DNA from: an uncultured Collinsella sp.
GTDB taxonomy: Bacteria; Actinomycetota; Coriobacteriia; Coriobacteriales; Coriobacteriaceae
DNA length: 64,000 nt
Reading direction: 5' to 3'
NCBI GenBank assembly: GCA_934647195.1
Contig: CAKUFD010000005.1
Coordinates: forward strand, 1 to 64,000
A model generated the notes under the pieces. That model had not been told where the DNA came from. It did not search any database and worked only from the letters and a program-made list of their open reading frames with translations. The position numbers and the translations under genes are program-made. Positions 55,237-64,000 of this stretch are shown piece by piece. Positions within the stretch are counted from its first letter, which is position 1. Every line of letters starts with the position of its first letter.

Positions 55237-55815
55237 ATGAAATCGAATTATCTTGCCCGTGTCGGTGTGATCGCTGCCGCTTATGCAGCTTGCACCCTGA
55301 TCGCCCTGCTCTTCTTGGGAAGCCTCGCATGGGGTCCCATCCAGTTCCGCGTGTCCGAGGCGCTGTGCGTGCTCGCCCTGTTCACGCCTGCTGCCATCCC
55401 CGGCCTGACGCTGGGCTGCGTGATCGCCAACGTGATGAACATCGTCATCTCCGGTACGGGTATGTTGGGCATGCTTGACGTGGTCTTTGGTTCGCTGGCC
55501 ACCTTTGCGGGCGCTCTCTTTACGTGGAAGATGCGCCGCCACCCGCTCGTGGCGCTTGCGGGCCCCGTGCTTGCAAACGCGCTGATCGTGCCTGCTTATC
55601 TTCCGCTTCTGCTGCAGGGCGTGGGCTTCTACACCATCCCCTTCACGACGATCTCGCTCGATAACTCCTGGCTGTTCATGTATCTGTTTGGCTTGGTGAC
55701 CACCGGCGTGGGCGAAGCGGTTATTATGTATGTACTTGGGTATCCTCTGGCGCGTTCGCTGGCAAAAACGCCGATGTTTTCTGCAGAGAGCGCCGAGTTG
55801 GGTATGAATAACTAA
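55237..55815 (+). CDS. queT: QueT-family ECF transporter substrate-binding protein
   Basis: Membrane S-component of 192 residues with five or six helices, of the QueT family proposed to import queuosine precursors with the shared ECF energy module. Family marks are FLGSLAWGPIQFRVSEALCV, AAIPGLTLGCVIANV and the closing GVGEAVIMYVLGYPL. No preQ1 riboswitch can be seen in the short leader, which holds only the preceding terminator and GAGGAACA. The energy genes are not in the window. Confidence 0.88.
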   Translation: MKSNYLARVGVIAAAYAACTLIALLFLGSLAWGPIQFRVSEALCVLALFTPAAIPGLTLGCVIANVMNIVISGTGMLGMLDVVFGSLATFAGALFTWKMRRHPLVALAGPVLANALIVPAYLPLLLQGVGFYTIPFTTISLDNSWLFMYLFGLVTTGVGEAVIMYVLGYPLARSLAKTPMFSAESAELGMNN

Positions 55816-55893
55816 CGGCGAGGTAGCACGCATGCGGGTCGAGTGGCGCCGCGGCTGACAGATGGGGCATGCGCGGCGATGGACGGAGCCAGC

Positions 55894-57102
55894 ATGAAAC
55901 CCGTTGTCGTGATTCCCACATACTGGGAAGCAAGCCAGGACGGCGTCTGCACGCCGGGCGGGTACGACCACGCTACCGATATCTTTTCGACAACGCCAGA
56001 TCTTGATCGCTGCCTGCGCTCGCTTGAGCAGGTGCGTAAGCTCCCGCGCGTTGTCATCCTTGTTGTGTGTCCTGCCGCGGCGACCGCGCGAGTGCGTCGA
56101 CGCGTAGAGGAGATCGCGGCGGCACACCCCTCAATCGATGCATTGGTTGTGACGAACGCCGAGGCATCGCGCATTGCCGACCATGTGGCAGAGCTCGCCC
56201 CCAATGTCATAGGGGAGCCCATATCGCTGCGCGGCTACGGAGCCATTCGAAATATGGGTCTGGCCGTCGCGGCGATTTTTGGCCACGACGCCGTTGTTTT
56301 CTTGGATGACGACGAGATGGTTCTCGGTCCCGATTTTATGGATAAGGCACTTTATGCCTTGGGGCAGCAAAACAGGCAGGGCGTTCCCATTTTGGCCAAG
56401 AGCGGCTACTTCTATGATCGCGCCGGATCGCCCATGGCCGACACCTCCCAGGCCGGCCCCACAACGCGTTGGTGGACCAAGCGTCTTGAATTCAATAGCT
56501 GGATGAAGCGTGCTCTTGCGGGAACGCGCATCTCTCGTTCCAACTACGTGTGTGGCGGATGTCTCTCCCTGCATGCGCGCGCCTATATGCACGTGGCGTT
56601 TGACCCGTGGATCACGCGAGGCGAGGACCTCGATTACCTCTTTAACATGCGCCTTTGGGGCTTTGAGATGTGGTTTGACAACCAGTGGGTGGTTCGCCAT
56701 CTGCCGCCGGTGGTAACCCAGCGCGCCCCGCGCTTCATGCAAGACGTATACCGTTGGTACTACGAGCGCGCGAAGATCGCCTATGCCAACCGCCAACACG
56801 ATTTGAATCCGGTAACGCCCGAGTCGCTTATGCCGTATCCGGGGCCGTGGATTTCTAAGCAGCTCGATGATCGCGTTCGCAAGACGGCTGCGGCACGCGC
56901 CATGCTGACGCCCGAGAAATTCGCCTATCTCAAGATTTTGAAAGACGGCATTCCCGAGGCGGAGTCCTATGCACGCGCGAATGCGAGCAATTATGTGCGC
57001 CTGCAGAGCTTTTGGCCCGCTATCATGAATGGGCTATGGAACGATATCGACATGCAGGCTATGCTCCTGCAGCACGAAGAGGGGGACGATGAGCGACAAT
57101 AG
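55894..57102 (+). CDS. Family 2-type glycosyltransferase
   Basis: The 402-residue cytoplasmic transferase has a GT-A fold. The opening VVVIPTYWE, the acidic metal-binding motif VFLDDDEMVLGPDFMD and the late acceptor-side motif WITRGEDLDYLFNMR are typical. There is no membrane helix. The donor and acceptor are unknown; it may decorate an envelope polymer. I chose ATG at 55894, with GGAG six bases before. Its last 14 bases overlap the histidine kinase gene, so the two are translated together. Confidence 0.85.
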   Translation: MKPVVVIPTYWEASQDGVCTPGGYDHATDIFSTTPDLDRCLRSLEQVRKLPRVVILVVCPAAATARVRRRVEEIAAAHPSIDALVVTNAEASRIADHVAELAPNVIGEPISLRGYGAIRNMGLAVAAIFGHDAVVFLDDDEMVLGPDFMDKALYALGQQNRQGVPILAKSGYFYDRAGSPMADTSQAGPTTRWWTKRLEFNSWMKRALAGTRISRSNYVCGGCLSLHARAYMHVAFDPWITRGEDLDYLFNMRLWGFEMWFDNQWVVRHLPPVVTQRAPRFMQDVYRWYYERAKIAYANRQHDLNPVTPESLMPYPGPWISKQLDDRVRKTAAARAMLTPEKFAYLKILKDGIPEAESYARANASNYVRLQSFWPAIMNGLWNDIDMQAMLLQHEEGDDERQ

Positions 57103-58441
57103 GACCACGCAGACCGAGGCTTCTTCGCAAGACGGCCTTACGTCGGGGGTGCGCATCCTGGTGGCGGCGTGCGCGACGTTGCTGATCTTCTATTTCATCT
57201 ATGCGCTGATGGTCAACAGCAAGCCCCTGGCGACGGTGTTTGCCTGCGCTCTCTTATGCGCATTCCTGCTGATTTTCATCTTCTTGTCCCTTAATCCCGA
57301 CATCCTTCGCTCGCAGTACACCGAGCAGACGCTTTCGTCGGCTTCGGAGATGCTGGAGGATATCAAGGACGGCTTGACCCCCGAGGGCGCCGAGGCAATT
57401 TGCCGCCGGCTGCTTACTGAGACGCGAGCCATGGCCATCGCGATGACGGACGATACGTGCGTGCTCGCCTGCGCAGGCGACCTTGCGAGCGATTTTCCGC
57501 CCGGCTCTCCAATCCATACGCCCGCCACGCATTACGTTCTTGAGCATGGCATCGTGCAGAGCTTCACGCACGCCGTGGACGTGAAGAGCGAGACCCGCGG
57601 GCATCGCGAGATCCCTGCGGGCATCATCGCCCCGCTCAAGGTACGCGGCAAGGCTGTGGGAACGCTCAAGTTCTACTATCGGCGCTCGCACGAGGTCAAC
57701 CGTACCCAGTATGCGCTGGCTTCCGGTTTTGCCGAGCTCATTTCCACGCAGCTTGCCATCCATGAGCTCGAGTTGCAATCCGAGCTCACCGCCCGTGCCG
57801 AGGTGCGCGCGCTGCAGGCTCAGATCAACCCTCACTTCCTGTTCAACACGCTCAACACCATTGCGTCCCTTACGCGCACCGAGCCGTTGCGCGCTCGCGA
57901 GCTCCTGCGCGAGTTCGCCTCGTTCTATCGCGCGACGCTCGACAATTCCGGATCGCTTATCCCCGTCAGGCGCGAGATCGAGCAGACGCTGCGCTACCTG
58001 ACGTTTGAGAAGGCCCGTTTTGGCGAGGATCGCATTGGGGTGAATGTCGATATCGACGAAGAGGTCGAGGATACGCTCGTGCCCGCATTTGTGATTCAGC
58101 CGCTGGTTGAAAACGCGGTTCGTCATGCGATGGGCGACGAGGACCCGCTCCATATCGATATCTCGGTTATTCCCGAGGGCAAGTCCATGGTGCAGATTCA
58201 GGTTAAGGATGACGGCGTGGGCATGGATGAGCAGACGGCGGCACGGCTGTTTAGCACGCAACAGAAGGCCCCGCGCACGGATGCTCCCCAGGGCGGCGGT
58301 GCGGGCGTGGCCATGCACAACATCGCCGACCGCATCGCGCGTTTTTATGGACCCCGCTCGAGTACGCAGGTTATTTCCTCCCCCGGGGCGGGCACTTCCG
58401 TTGTTTTGCATCTTGATTTGCAAAAAAGTATCCTTGAGTAG
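57089..58441 (+). CDS. LytS/YehU-type sensor histidine kinase
   Basis: The 450-residue sensor has two N-terminal transmembrane helices (residues about 20-42 and 47-70), a GAF-like domain (about 85-215) and a His_kinase catalytic part. The phosphorylated histidine is in QINPHFLFNTLN (near residue 250). The ATP-binding part shows VENAVRHAMG and DDGVGM. This domain order belongs to the LytS family, paired with LytTR response regulators such as the next gene. It overlaps the glycosyltransferase gene by 14 bases. Confidence 0.93.
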   Translation: MSDNRTTQTEASSQDGLTSGVRILVAACATLLIFYFIYALMVNSKPLATVFACALLCAFLLIFIFLSLNPDILRSQYTEQTLSSASEMLEDIKDGLTPEGAEAICRRLLTETRAMAIAMTDDTCVLACAGDLASDFPPGSPIHTPATHYVLEHGIVQSFTHAVDVKSETRGHREIPAGIIAPLKVRGKAVGTLKFYYRRSHEVNRTQYALASGFAELISTQLAIHELELQSELTARAEVRALQAQINPHFLFNTLNTIASLTRTEPLRARELLREFASFYRATLDNSGSLIPVRREIEQTLRYLTFEKARFGEDRIGVNVDIDEEVEDTLVPAFVIQPLVENAVRHAMGDEDPLHIDISVIPEGKSMVQIQVKDDGVGMDEQTAARLFSTQQKAPRTDAPQGGGAGVAMHNIADRIARFYGPRSSTQVISSPGAGTSVVLHLDLQKSILE

Positions 58442-58536
58442 GGTTAGAATAGAAGTTCAGCATTGTATGCCGGCTCGGTGCGATGTTTAATAGCGCCGAC
58501 ACGTCCGGTGGTTACTCCAACGAAGGGACCGTATTG

Positions 58537-59253
58537 ATGCTACGTGCGATGATCGTTGACGACGAAGCACCCGCACGCTCTGAGCTGCGTTTTCTGCTTG
58601 AGCAGACCGGAAAAATCGGGTCGATTAACGAGGCTTCGAGCGTTCGCTCGGCCATCGAGATGCTCATGGAGAATCGTGTCGACGTGGTATTTCTTGATAT
58701 CTCCATGCCGGGAGCCTCGGGCCTTCAGCTTGCAGAAGCGCTTCATCGTTTGAAGAACCCCCCTGCGGTGGTCTTCGTTACCGCCTACAGCGACCATGCC
58801 GTCGAGGCATTTGATGTGGATGCTGTGGACTACCTCATGAAGCCGGTTGAGGAGGCTCGCCTCGACCAGGCTATCGGCAAGGTGCTTGCGCGCGTCAAGC
58901 CGGTTTCGGAGAGCAAGTCGTCGATCGAGCGCATTCCCGTGGAGAAGGGCGGCCGCAAGGTCCTCATCCCCGTGGACCAGATTCGCTACATCATGGCTAA
59001 GGACGATTACTCCTGCATCTTTACCGAGGACGATCGCTATCTTTCCACGACCTCGCTCGCGCAGTTCGAATCCAAGCTGGGCGATTTTGGCTTCTTCCGC
59101 GTGCATCGTCGCTATATCGTGAACCTTGCGTGCGTCGAGGATGTCGAAACGGCTGCATCCGGTGCGATTCAGCTGGGCATCACCAGCGTGGAGGATCGCA
59201 TTCCCGTTTCGCGTCGCCGCGTGGTGCCGCTTAAAAAGGCGCTGAACCTGTAA
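58537..59253 (+). CDS. LytTR-family response regulator
   Basis: The 238-residue regulator has a receiver domain with the phosphorylated Asp in DVVFLDISMPG and Lys in YLMKPVEE. A C-terminal LytTR DNA-binding domain follows (GGRKVLIPVDQIRYIMAKDD, then FFRVHRRYIVNLACVE). It is the partner of the sensor just upstream. ATG at 58537 has AAGGGACCGTATTG before it. Its stop overlaps the next start by one base. Targets in this window are not evident. Confidence 0.94.
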   Translation: MLRAMIVDDEAPARSELRFLLEQTGKIGSINEASSVRSAIEMLMENRVDVVFLDISMPGASGLQLAEALHRLKNPPAVVFVTAYSDHAVEAFDVDAVDYLMKPVEEARLDQAIGKVLARVKPVSESKSSIERIPVEKGGRKVLIPVDQIRYIMAKDDYSCIFTEDDRYLSTTSLAQFESKLGDFGFFRVHRRYIVNLACVEDVETAASGAIQLGITSVEDRIPVSRRRVVPLKKALNL

Positions 59254-59720
59254 TGGATACGCTGGCGGACGCAAAGCGCATCGATGTCATTTCCGATACG
59301 CATGGCTATCTTTCGGATGAGCTGCTTGCTGCCCTTGAGGGCGCCGATTTGATTATCCATGCGGGAGATATGACGTCCGAGGCCGATTGGGATCACCTCA
59401 ACACCATCGCTCCTATCAAGGCGGTGCTGGGCAATAACGATTACTATCGCGATTACGGACCGGGGGTGCCGGCGCTCAATACGTTTTCGTATGAGGGCTT
59501 GAGCTTTGCGGTGGCCCACTATCGCGAGGAGCTTCCGGTGGGAACGGTCGATGTGGCCATCTGCGGCCATACGCATCGCCCTAAGATCGTGCAGCTGGGC
59601 AAGTGTTTGGTTATCAACCCGGGGTCGCCTACGTATCCTCGTGGTGTGCAGGGAGACACCATGGCCCGTCTTTTTGTGGCCGACGGTCGGGTTATCTCTG
59701 CCGAGATCATCAATTTATAG
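59253..59720 (+). CDS. YfcE/MJ0936-type metallophosphodiesterase
   Basis: The 155-residue calcineurin-like phosphoesterase has motif I DVISDTHGYLSDE, motif II IIHAGDMTSE, motif III VLGNNDYY and the late histidines in VAICGHTHRPK with INPGSP. All metal ligands are in place. Family members hydrolyse phosphodiesters in vitro; the natural substrate is unclear. It is translated with the response regulator through TAATG. Confidence 0.93.
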   Translation: MDTLADAKRIDVISDTHGYLSDELLAALEGADLIIHAGDMTSEADWDHLNTIAPIKAVLGNNDYYRDYGPGVPALNTFSYEGLSFAVAHYREELPVGTVDVAICGHTHRPKIVQLGKCLVINPGSPTYPRGVQGDTMARLFVADGRVISAEIINL

Positions 59721-59724
59721 CGTG

Positions 59725-59750
59725 GCGCGGGGTTTATGCCTCGCGCTTTT
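59725..59750 (+). terminator. Terminator after phosphodiesterase gene
   Basis: GCGCGGGG / CCTCGCGC stem (one G-T pair) followed by TTTTTTA. Confidence 0.8.
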
Positions 59751-59859
59751 TTATGCACAAGGGTGCTGTCTGCCTGCGGATTCATCAAGCATGGGGTGTG
59801 ATTAATCGCCCGTACGATCGTCCTATGCTCGGGCGTCGGAAAAAATTTTTAAAAAAGTG

Positions 59860-59889
59860 TTGCGCGCATCTCAGAGTTCTGTGTATACT
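59860..59889 (+). promoter_or_regulatory. Promoter of tRNA-Asp
   Basis: TTGCGC at 59860-59865 and TATACT at 59884-59889, spaced by 18 bases. An A/T run upstream (59841-59856) could serve as an UP element. Confidence 0.7.
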
Positions 59890-59914
59890 AGCTCTCGCAG
59901 CAACGCCTGCTGAT

Positions 59915-59991
<77 letters not shown>

Positions 59992-60000
59992 TCAAATGTT

Positions 60001-60032
60001 AAAAGCCTCGTCTCCGGACGGGGCTTTTTTCG
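60001..60032 (+). terminator. Terminator after tRNA-Asp
   Basis: AAAAGCCTCGTC / GACGGGGCTTTTTT stem-loop with a T run. Confidence 0.85.
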
Positions 60033-60098
60033 TATAGAAGCAAAATCGTCGTTGATATAGGATTGTCCCCGAGTGACCTGTTCTGAGGGGAGATTCCG

Positions 60099-62279
60099 AT
60101 GTTTTGTACAAAATGTAGAAGCCAACTGAGTGAAAACGCTCGCTTCTGCGCCAAATGCGGCGCACCAGTTGTCGCTTGTGATGGGGTCGGCGCGTCGGCG
60201 AGCGCTCAAGAGGGTGCTCGGGAGGATGCCCAAAGGGACGATGCCCTCGATGCGACCGTCGCGGCTCCCGCCCCTGCGCCTGCAGACACGGCTTCTAAAG
60301 TTGCACCGGACTCCGATGCTGCATCGGCCCCCGATGCCACGGCTGCCGAGCCCCAGGCCGCTCCTGTTGCCGACGCGCCCGCGGCTCCTGCCGCCTCCGA
60401 CAAGAAAAAGAAGACGCCGCTTATCATCGCCGCGGCAGTGGTCCTTATCGTCGCCGTCATCGGTGCCGTGGCGTTTTTCCTGTTGGGCAACAAGGGTACG
60501 GGCGATATCGAATTCGGTCAGGATGCCGAGGTCGAGCTTGCGGTGACAACCGTCATCAAGCCGCGCGGCAAAGATGGCAACCTCATGAAGTCCTACGATG
60601 CCTATCTCATCAACGAGGAGGACACGGGCGACCTTTCTTCTATCAAGACCACGCCGTATCACCTTACGGTGGCAGGAGACCAAGGCTTTAGCCCCTCGGA
60701 TTTCAAGGACCTTCCCAACAATCGCTATACGCTGGTGATCGTGGATCACGATGCCGATGAAGCCGATAGCGAGCAAAAGATTCCCGTCAATTACGACAAG
60801 GAGAACAAGAAGGCATCCTCCGAGGTGGTTATCGCGGTCCCCTCAAAGCCGCAGAAAGCTCCTGCAAAAGAGGATGAGAAGACCGACGAACAGAAGGCCT
60901 ATGGCCTGTTCCTCGATAAGATCAAGGAGCTGACCGACACATATGGCGCCTGCGGGTCGACCGAATGGGGCGGCTCTTATAACCTGGCGACCGGCCTTTG
61001 CGTAGCCGACCTTGTGGACTTTGACGGCGATGGCATGAACGAGTTGTTTGTGGTCTACAACACGCAGGTTGCTAATCCCAACGAGGACGGTTGGATGGAC
61101 AAGCAGGCTCAATCATTTAAGAGCGAGGTGTGGGCATATCGCGATGGCGAAATCACCAAGGTCTTTGACAAGTCGATCGTTGAACACGATACCGGTGGGG
61201 TGACGTGGGCGAGCGTGCATCAAAAGGACGGCAAACTCTACCTTATGTCCACTGACGATTCTTATACGGACCTTGGCGGCGCTGGCTATAACGAGACGAC
61301 CGATACGGTTTTCTATGCCTATAACGGCTCGGAGTTCAAACAGGAGGCGTTAACTCATTCCGACGTCAACGTATCACCGAATGCATCTGATTCCACCTGC
61401 ACCATCAACGGCGAGGACGCTACTGTCGATGAGCTCTCGGACTTCCGGGATTCCTATCCGTCGTATTTGAGCTACGCACTCATTAACTATCTTCAGGACG
61501 CTAGCTTCTATGGCGAGGGAACGTACTATCCGGTGAACGACCTTCCCGACGTTGTGGCAAAGACTACGCAGGCGCTCGAAGCGGGCGCTGCGACCAAGGG
61601 GGACGACACCGCAAAAGACGCATCGTATTCCGCCGAAATCAAGACGGTTCCCGTGTCTATGCCCGATGTCTTTGACGGCACTGCCCAATCCATCGATGTC
61701 GATTGGACGTATCTGCAGTTTTCCAAGGACGGAAAGACAGACGCTTGCAAAGATCTCAATGCCAAGCTCAAGGAGAGCTTTGACGCCGATGCCGCCGCTA
61801 CCTCATCTTGGAACCTCGACATGAGCGGCAACGGGAGCGGTGCCACCGAGATGCTCCAGAACCGCTACGACACCATGGTGTCTCTCGATGGCTCGATTGC
61901 CTGCGTGTTCCAGGAGCGCTACTACACGGCAGGCGGAGTTCACGGATGGAACGAGAACGCGGTGGTCTACTATGACCTTTCGAAGGGCACCGAGGTCGAT
62001 GCCGACGCTGCCCTGGGAATCGACAAGGATACGCTGGCAAGCCTGGCTTCCGACGCCATCGATGCATTCGTGCACGCCAATCCCGGCATCAGTGATACCG
62101 GTGATGTGCGCGATCACCTCTACGAGATGGATCGCTATGGCCGCGACGATGCGGGCATCTTCTTCATCACGCGCGATTACGAGATGGGCACGTATGCCGA
62201 TGGCTCGCATGTCATCTACATCAAGGCCTTCAACGGCGACGACGGCCTTGTGGGCACGTCGGGAGATTTTGGCAATTAA
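60099..62279 (+). CDS. Zinc-ribbon membrane protein with DUF3298-like C-terminus
   Basis: The 726-residue protein starts with a zinc ribbon (FCTKCRSQLSENARFCAKCG), then an Ala/Pro linker and a transmembrane helix near residues 108-130 (LIIAAAVVLIVAVIGAVAFF). The outer part contains an integrin-like calcium loop (VDFDGDGMNELFVVYN). The C-terminal 180 residues resemble the DUF4163/DUF3298 pair of RsiV-type lysozyme-binding proteins (VYYDLSKGTEVDADAALGID). The ribosome-binding site is GAGGGGAGATTCC. It has the same zinc-ribbon-then-helix opening as the gene at 39990. The function is unknown. Confidence 0.85.
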   Translation: MFCTKCRSQLSENARFCAKCGAPVVACDGVGASASAQEGAREDAQRDDALDATVAAPAPAPADTASKVAPDSDAASAPDATAAEPQAAPVADAPAAPAASDKKKKTPLIIAAAVVLIVAVIGAVAFFLLGNKGTGDIEFGQDAEVELAVTTVIKPRGKDGNLMKSYDAYLINEEDTGDLSSIKTTPYHLTVAGDQGFSPSDFKDLPNNRYTLVIVDHDADEADSEQKIPVNYDKENKKASSEVVIAVPSKPQKAPAKEDEKTDEQKAYGLFLDKIKELTDTYGACGSTEWGGSYNLATGLCVADLVDFDGDGMNELFVVYNTQVANPNEDGWMDKQAQSFKSEVWAYRDGEITKVFDKSIVEHDTGGVTWASVHQKDGKLYLMSTDDSYTDLGGAGYNETTDTVFYAYNGSEFKQEALTHSDVNVSPNASDSTCTINGEDATVDELSDFRDSYPSYLSYALINYLQDASFYGEGTYYPVNDLPDVVAKTTQALEAGAATKGDDTAKDASYSAEIKTVPVSMPDVFDGTAQSIDVDWTYLQFSKDGKTDACKDLNAKLKESFDADAAATSSWNLDMSGNGSGATEMLQNRYDTMVSLDGSIACVFQERYYTAGGVHGWNENAVVYYDLSKGTEVDADAALGIDKDTLASLASDAIDAFVHANPGISDTGDVRDHLYEMDRYGRDDAGIFFITRDYEMGTYADGSHVIYIKAFNGDDGLVGTSGDFGN

Positions 62280-62309
62280 TCGGTGCATGGTGCATCGATG
62301 CGAACATGC

Positions 62310-62343
62310 AAAGCCCGCCTGCGCCCGTCGCGCGGCGGGCTTT
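62310..62343 (+). terminator. Terminator after zinc-ribbon gene
   Basis: AAAGCCCGCC / GGCGGGCTTT stem with a 14-base GC loop. Confidence 0.75.
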
Positions 62344-62401
62344 GTCCGTCTTACGCGGTATGATAGGTGAGCACAACGAACACAATCGGCAAGGAGAGTT
62401 C

Positions 62402-63100
62402 ATGCCGACGATTGATATCCATAACGCGCCGGCCTTCATCACCCTGGAGGGTATCGACGGCTGCGGAAAGTCGACGCAGGCGCGTTTGCTCGCTGCCGCT
62501 CTAGAGCATGCGGGCTGCGCGGTGTTGCGCCTACGCGAGCCTGGCGGCACGGAGATTTCCGAGAAGATCCGCGCACTTCTGCTCGATCCCGCTAACGCGG
62601 CGATGAGCGAGACGTGCGAGCTGTTGCTCTTCGAGGCGGCGCGCGCCCAGCTTGTGGGGGAGGTTATCCTTCCCGCCCTGGCGGCGGGCCAGGTGGTGGT
62701 GTGCGATCGCTTTTACGATTCGACTACGGCCTACCAGGCATTTGCCGATGGCCTCGACTGCACGATGGTGCGCAGTGCCAACGCCCTTGCGGTGGGGGAG
62801 TGCACCCCGCGCCTCACGCTCGTCTACGACGTGAGTGTTGACGAGGCGCTTGCTCGTCGCGCAGCGCGTGCGGGCCAAGATCGCATGGAGCTCAAGGGCG
62901 ATGCGTTCCAGGAGCGCGTTGCCGCCGGATTTCGCGCCATTGCGGCGCAGGAGCCCGGGCGCGTGAGGCAGGTCGATGCCTCGGCGGGCGTGGCCGAGGT
63001 GTTTGCGCAGACAGTCGCCTGTGCTCGTGAGGCCGGCTTTGCTCTTTCCGATGCCGATATGCAGGCGGCCCTTGCTCTCGAACAGATCGAGGTGGCCTGA
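62402..63100 (+). CDS. tmk: Thymidylate kinase
   Basis: Phosphorylates dTMP to dTDP. At 232 residues it is slightly longer than usual. The P-loop is ITLEGIDGCGKSTQARLL, the DR-x motif VCDRFYDSTTAYQ binds the base, and the lid region is ARAGQDRMELKGDAF. The C-terminal 25 residues are extra. AAGGAGAGTTC precedes the ATG at 62402. It overlaps holB by one base, the usual tmk-holB order. Confidence 0.95.
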   Translation: MPTIDIHNAPAFITLEGIDGCGKSTQARLLAAALEHAGCAVLRLREPGGTEISEKIRALLLDPANAAMSETCELLLFEAARAQLVGEVILPALAAGQVVVCDRFYDSTTAYQAFADGLDCTMVRSANALAVGECTPRLTLVYDVSVDEALARRAARAGQDRMELKGDAFQERVAAGFRAIAAQEPGRVRQVDASAGVAEVFAQTVACAREAGFALSDADMQAALALEQIEVA

Positions 63101-64000
63101 TGGTTGCTGCCGCATCGCTTTTGGCAAAGCTGTCCGGCCAAAAGCGCGTTAAGAGCTTTTTGACGCGTGCGGTGGAAGGCGGGCGCGCCGCTCACGCCTA
63201 TCTGTTCGTAGGCGCTCCCGGTTCTGGCAAGCTCGAGGCCGCATGGGCGCTTGCTCAGGCCCTTTTGTGCGAGGACGGCGGGTGCGGAGCCTGCGACACC
63301 TGCATGCGCGCGGCGCGCCGTACGCATCCGGACGTGCACTACTACACTCCCGAGAGCGCCACGGGCTATCTCATCAGCCAGACGCGCGAGCTGCTGGAGG
63401 ACGTCGCCTTGGCGCCCATCCGCGCCAAGCACAAGGTCTATATCATCGACCGTGCGGAGCAGATGCGCGCAAATACGGCAAACGCCTTGCTCAAAACTAT
63501 CGAAGAACCGCCCGAGACGGTGACGTTCATCCTGTTGGGTACCTCGACCGACACCATCTTGCCCACCATCGTGTCGCGTTGCCAGTGCGTGCCGTTTCGC
63601 ACGCTGCCGCTCGACGAGTCTGCCCAGACCGTGGCGCGTGCAACCGGCGTCGACCTTTCACGCTGCCGCATGGCTGTTGCCGTGACGGGCGGACCCAACG
63701 CCGCCATCGGCTTTCTTAAGAGCGCCGAGCGTCAAGAGGTGCGCCGTCAGATGCTGCGCGCAATCGACATGCTCAAGCGCTCGGACGAGGCGGATATTCT
63801 GCTTTCCGTACGCGACTTGCTTGGCGTCATCAAGGCACCGCTTTCGGAGCTCAAGGATGCGCAGAAGGCGATGCTCGACCGCGATTCGGATTATCTTTCG
63901 CGTGGAGCCTTGAAGCAGCTGGAGGATCGCAACAAGCGCGAGCTTACGGCGCGCGAGCGTTCGGGTATCATGGAAGCGCTAGCGTGCGTACGTTCGCTGC
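63100..64000 (+). CDS. holB: DNA polymerase III subunit delta-prime, cut by window end
   Basis: The first 300 residues of the clamp-loader subunit are in the window and the frame is still open at the last base. Marks are HAYLFVGAPGSGKLEAAWAL (P-loop-like, but Leu replaces Ser/Thr, so ATP hydrolysis is unlikely, as in other delta-prime subunits). The zinc-type cysteines CGACDTC, the stretch YIIDRAEQM, LLKTIEEPPETVTFIL and SRCQCVPF follow. The start ATG overlaps the tmk stop (TGATG). Confidence 0.93.
   Translation, partial: MVAAASLLAKLSGQKRVKSFLTRAVEGGRAAHAYLFVGAPGSGKLEAAWALAQALLCEDGGCGACDTCMRAARRTHPDVHYYTPESATGYLISQTRELLEDVALAPIRAKHKVYIIDRAEQMRANTANALLKTIEEPPETVTFILLGTSTDTILPTIVSRCQCVPFRTLPLDESAQTVARATGVDLSRCRMAVAVTGGPNAAIGFLKSAERQEVRRQMLRAIDMLKRSDEADILLSVRDLLGVIKAPLSELKDAQKAMLDRDSDYLSRGALKQLEDRNKRELTARERSGIMEALACVRSL

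Overview
The window is GC-rich bacterial chromosome and reads as a Coriobacteriia (Actinomycetota) genome, most probably a gut Collinsella-type organism. This is inference. It rests on the actinobacterial envelope-signalling cluster (two Ser/Thr kinases, two FHA proteins, PP2C phosphatase, RodA/PBP), a one-chain pyruvate:ferredoxin oxidoreductase typical of anaerobes, a MurT/GatD pair and a dense set of PTS and sugar-acid genes. I see no phage, insertion sequence or CRISPR array.

Layout. (1) 1-6350: tRNA-Gln with a duplicated 77-bp flank, a peptidoglycan-binding protein, a 47-residue membrane peptide, a polyprenyl diphosphate synthase, galE, a coiled-coil CHAP-type cell-wall hydrolase and murB. 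(2) 6557-16447, minus strand: kinase, FhaA-like, FhaB-like, PP2C phosphatase, a RodA-PBP fusion, then PknB with four PASTA repeats; this is the growth and division signalling operon. (3) 16594-33664: dnaX and its usual partners ybaB-recR, separated by about 13.7 kb. The intervening block holds an RpiR regulator, a complete mannose-family PTS (IIC, IID, IIA, IIB), a 2-hydroxyacid dehydrogenase, a HAD phosphatase, a split UxaA-type dehydratase, KDPG aldolase, a GldA-like dehydrogenase, an HPr paralogue, an IlvD/Edd-type dehydratase and a short 6-phosphogluconate dehydrogenase. Together they look like a PTS-coupled Entner-Doudoroff-type route for an unidentified sugar acid. (4) 33805-40760: an accessory envelope region. 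One side is a membrane anchor / kinase / FHA cassette whose ribosome-binding site lies in a run of nine G. The other side is a minus-strand set of four small envelope genes, two of them thrown out of frame exactly at runs of 7 and 8 G. This is the best candidate for an undescribed, phase-variable system. (5) 41436-50480: pyruvate:ferredoxin oxidoreductase, MurT/GatD (GatD lacks its expected catalytic residues), a GH3 lipoprotein and a C39-like membrane protease with a long arginine-rich tail. (6) 50860-64000: amidohydrolase, a 122-bp tandem repeat array, a zinc-dependent phospholipase C-like protein, a UMF1-type transporter, a QueT-like ECF substrate protein, a glycosyltransferase, a LytS/LytR-type two-component system, a phosphodiesterase, tRNA-Asp, a zinc-ribbon DUF3298-like protein, tmk and the start of holB.

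The genes fall into three themes: cell-wall synthesis with its phospho-signalling control, fermentative carbon metabolism fed by PTS import, and replication housekeeping. Starts were chosen by Shine-Dalgarno position and family length. Functions come from motifs read by eye, without database searches.
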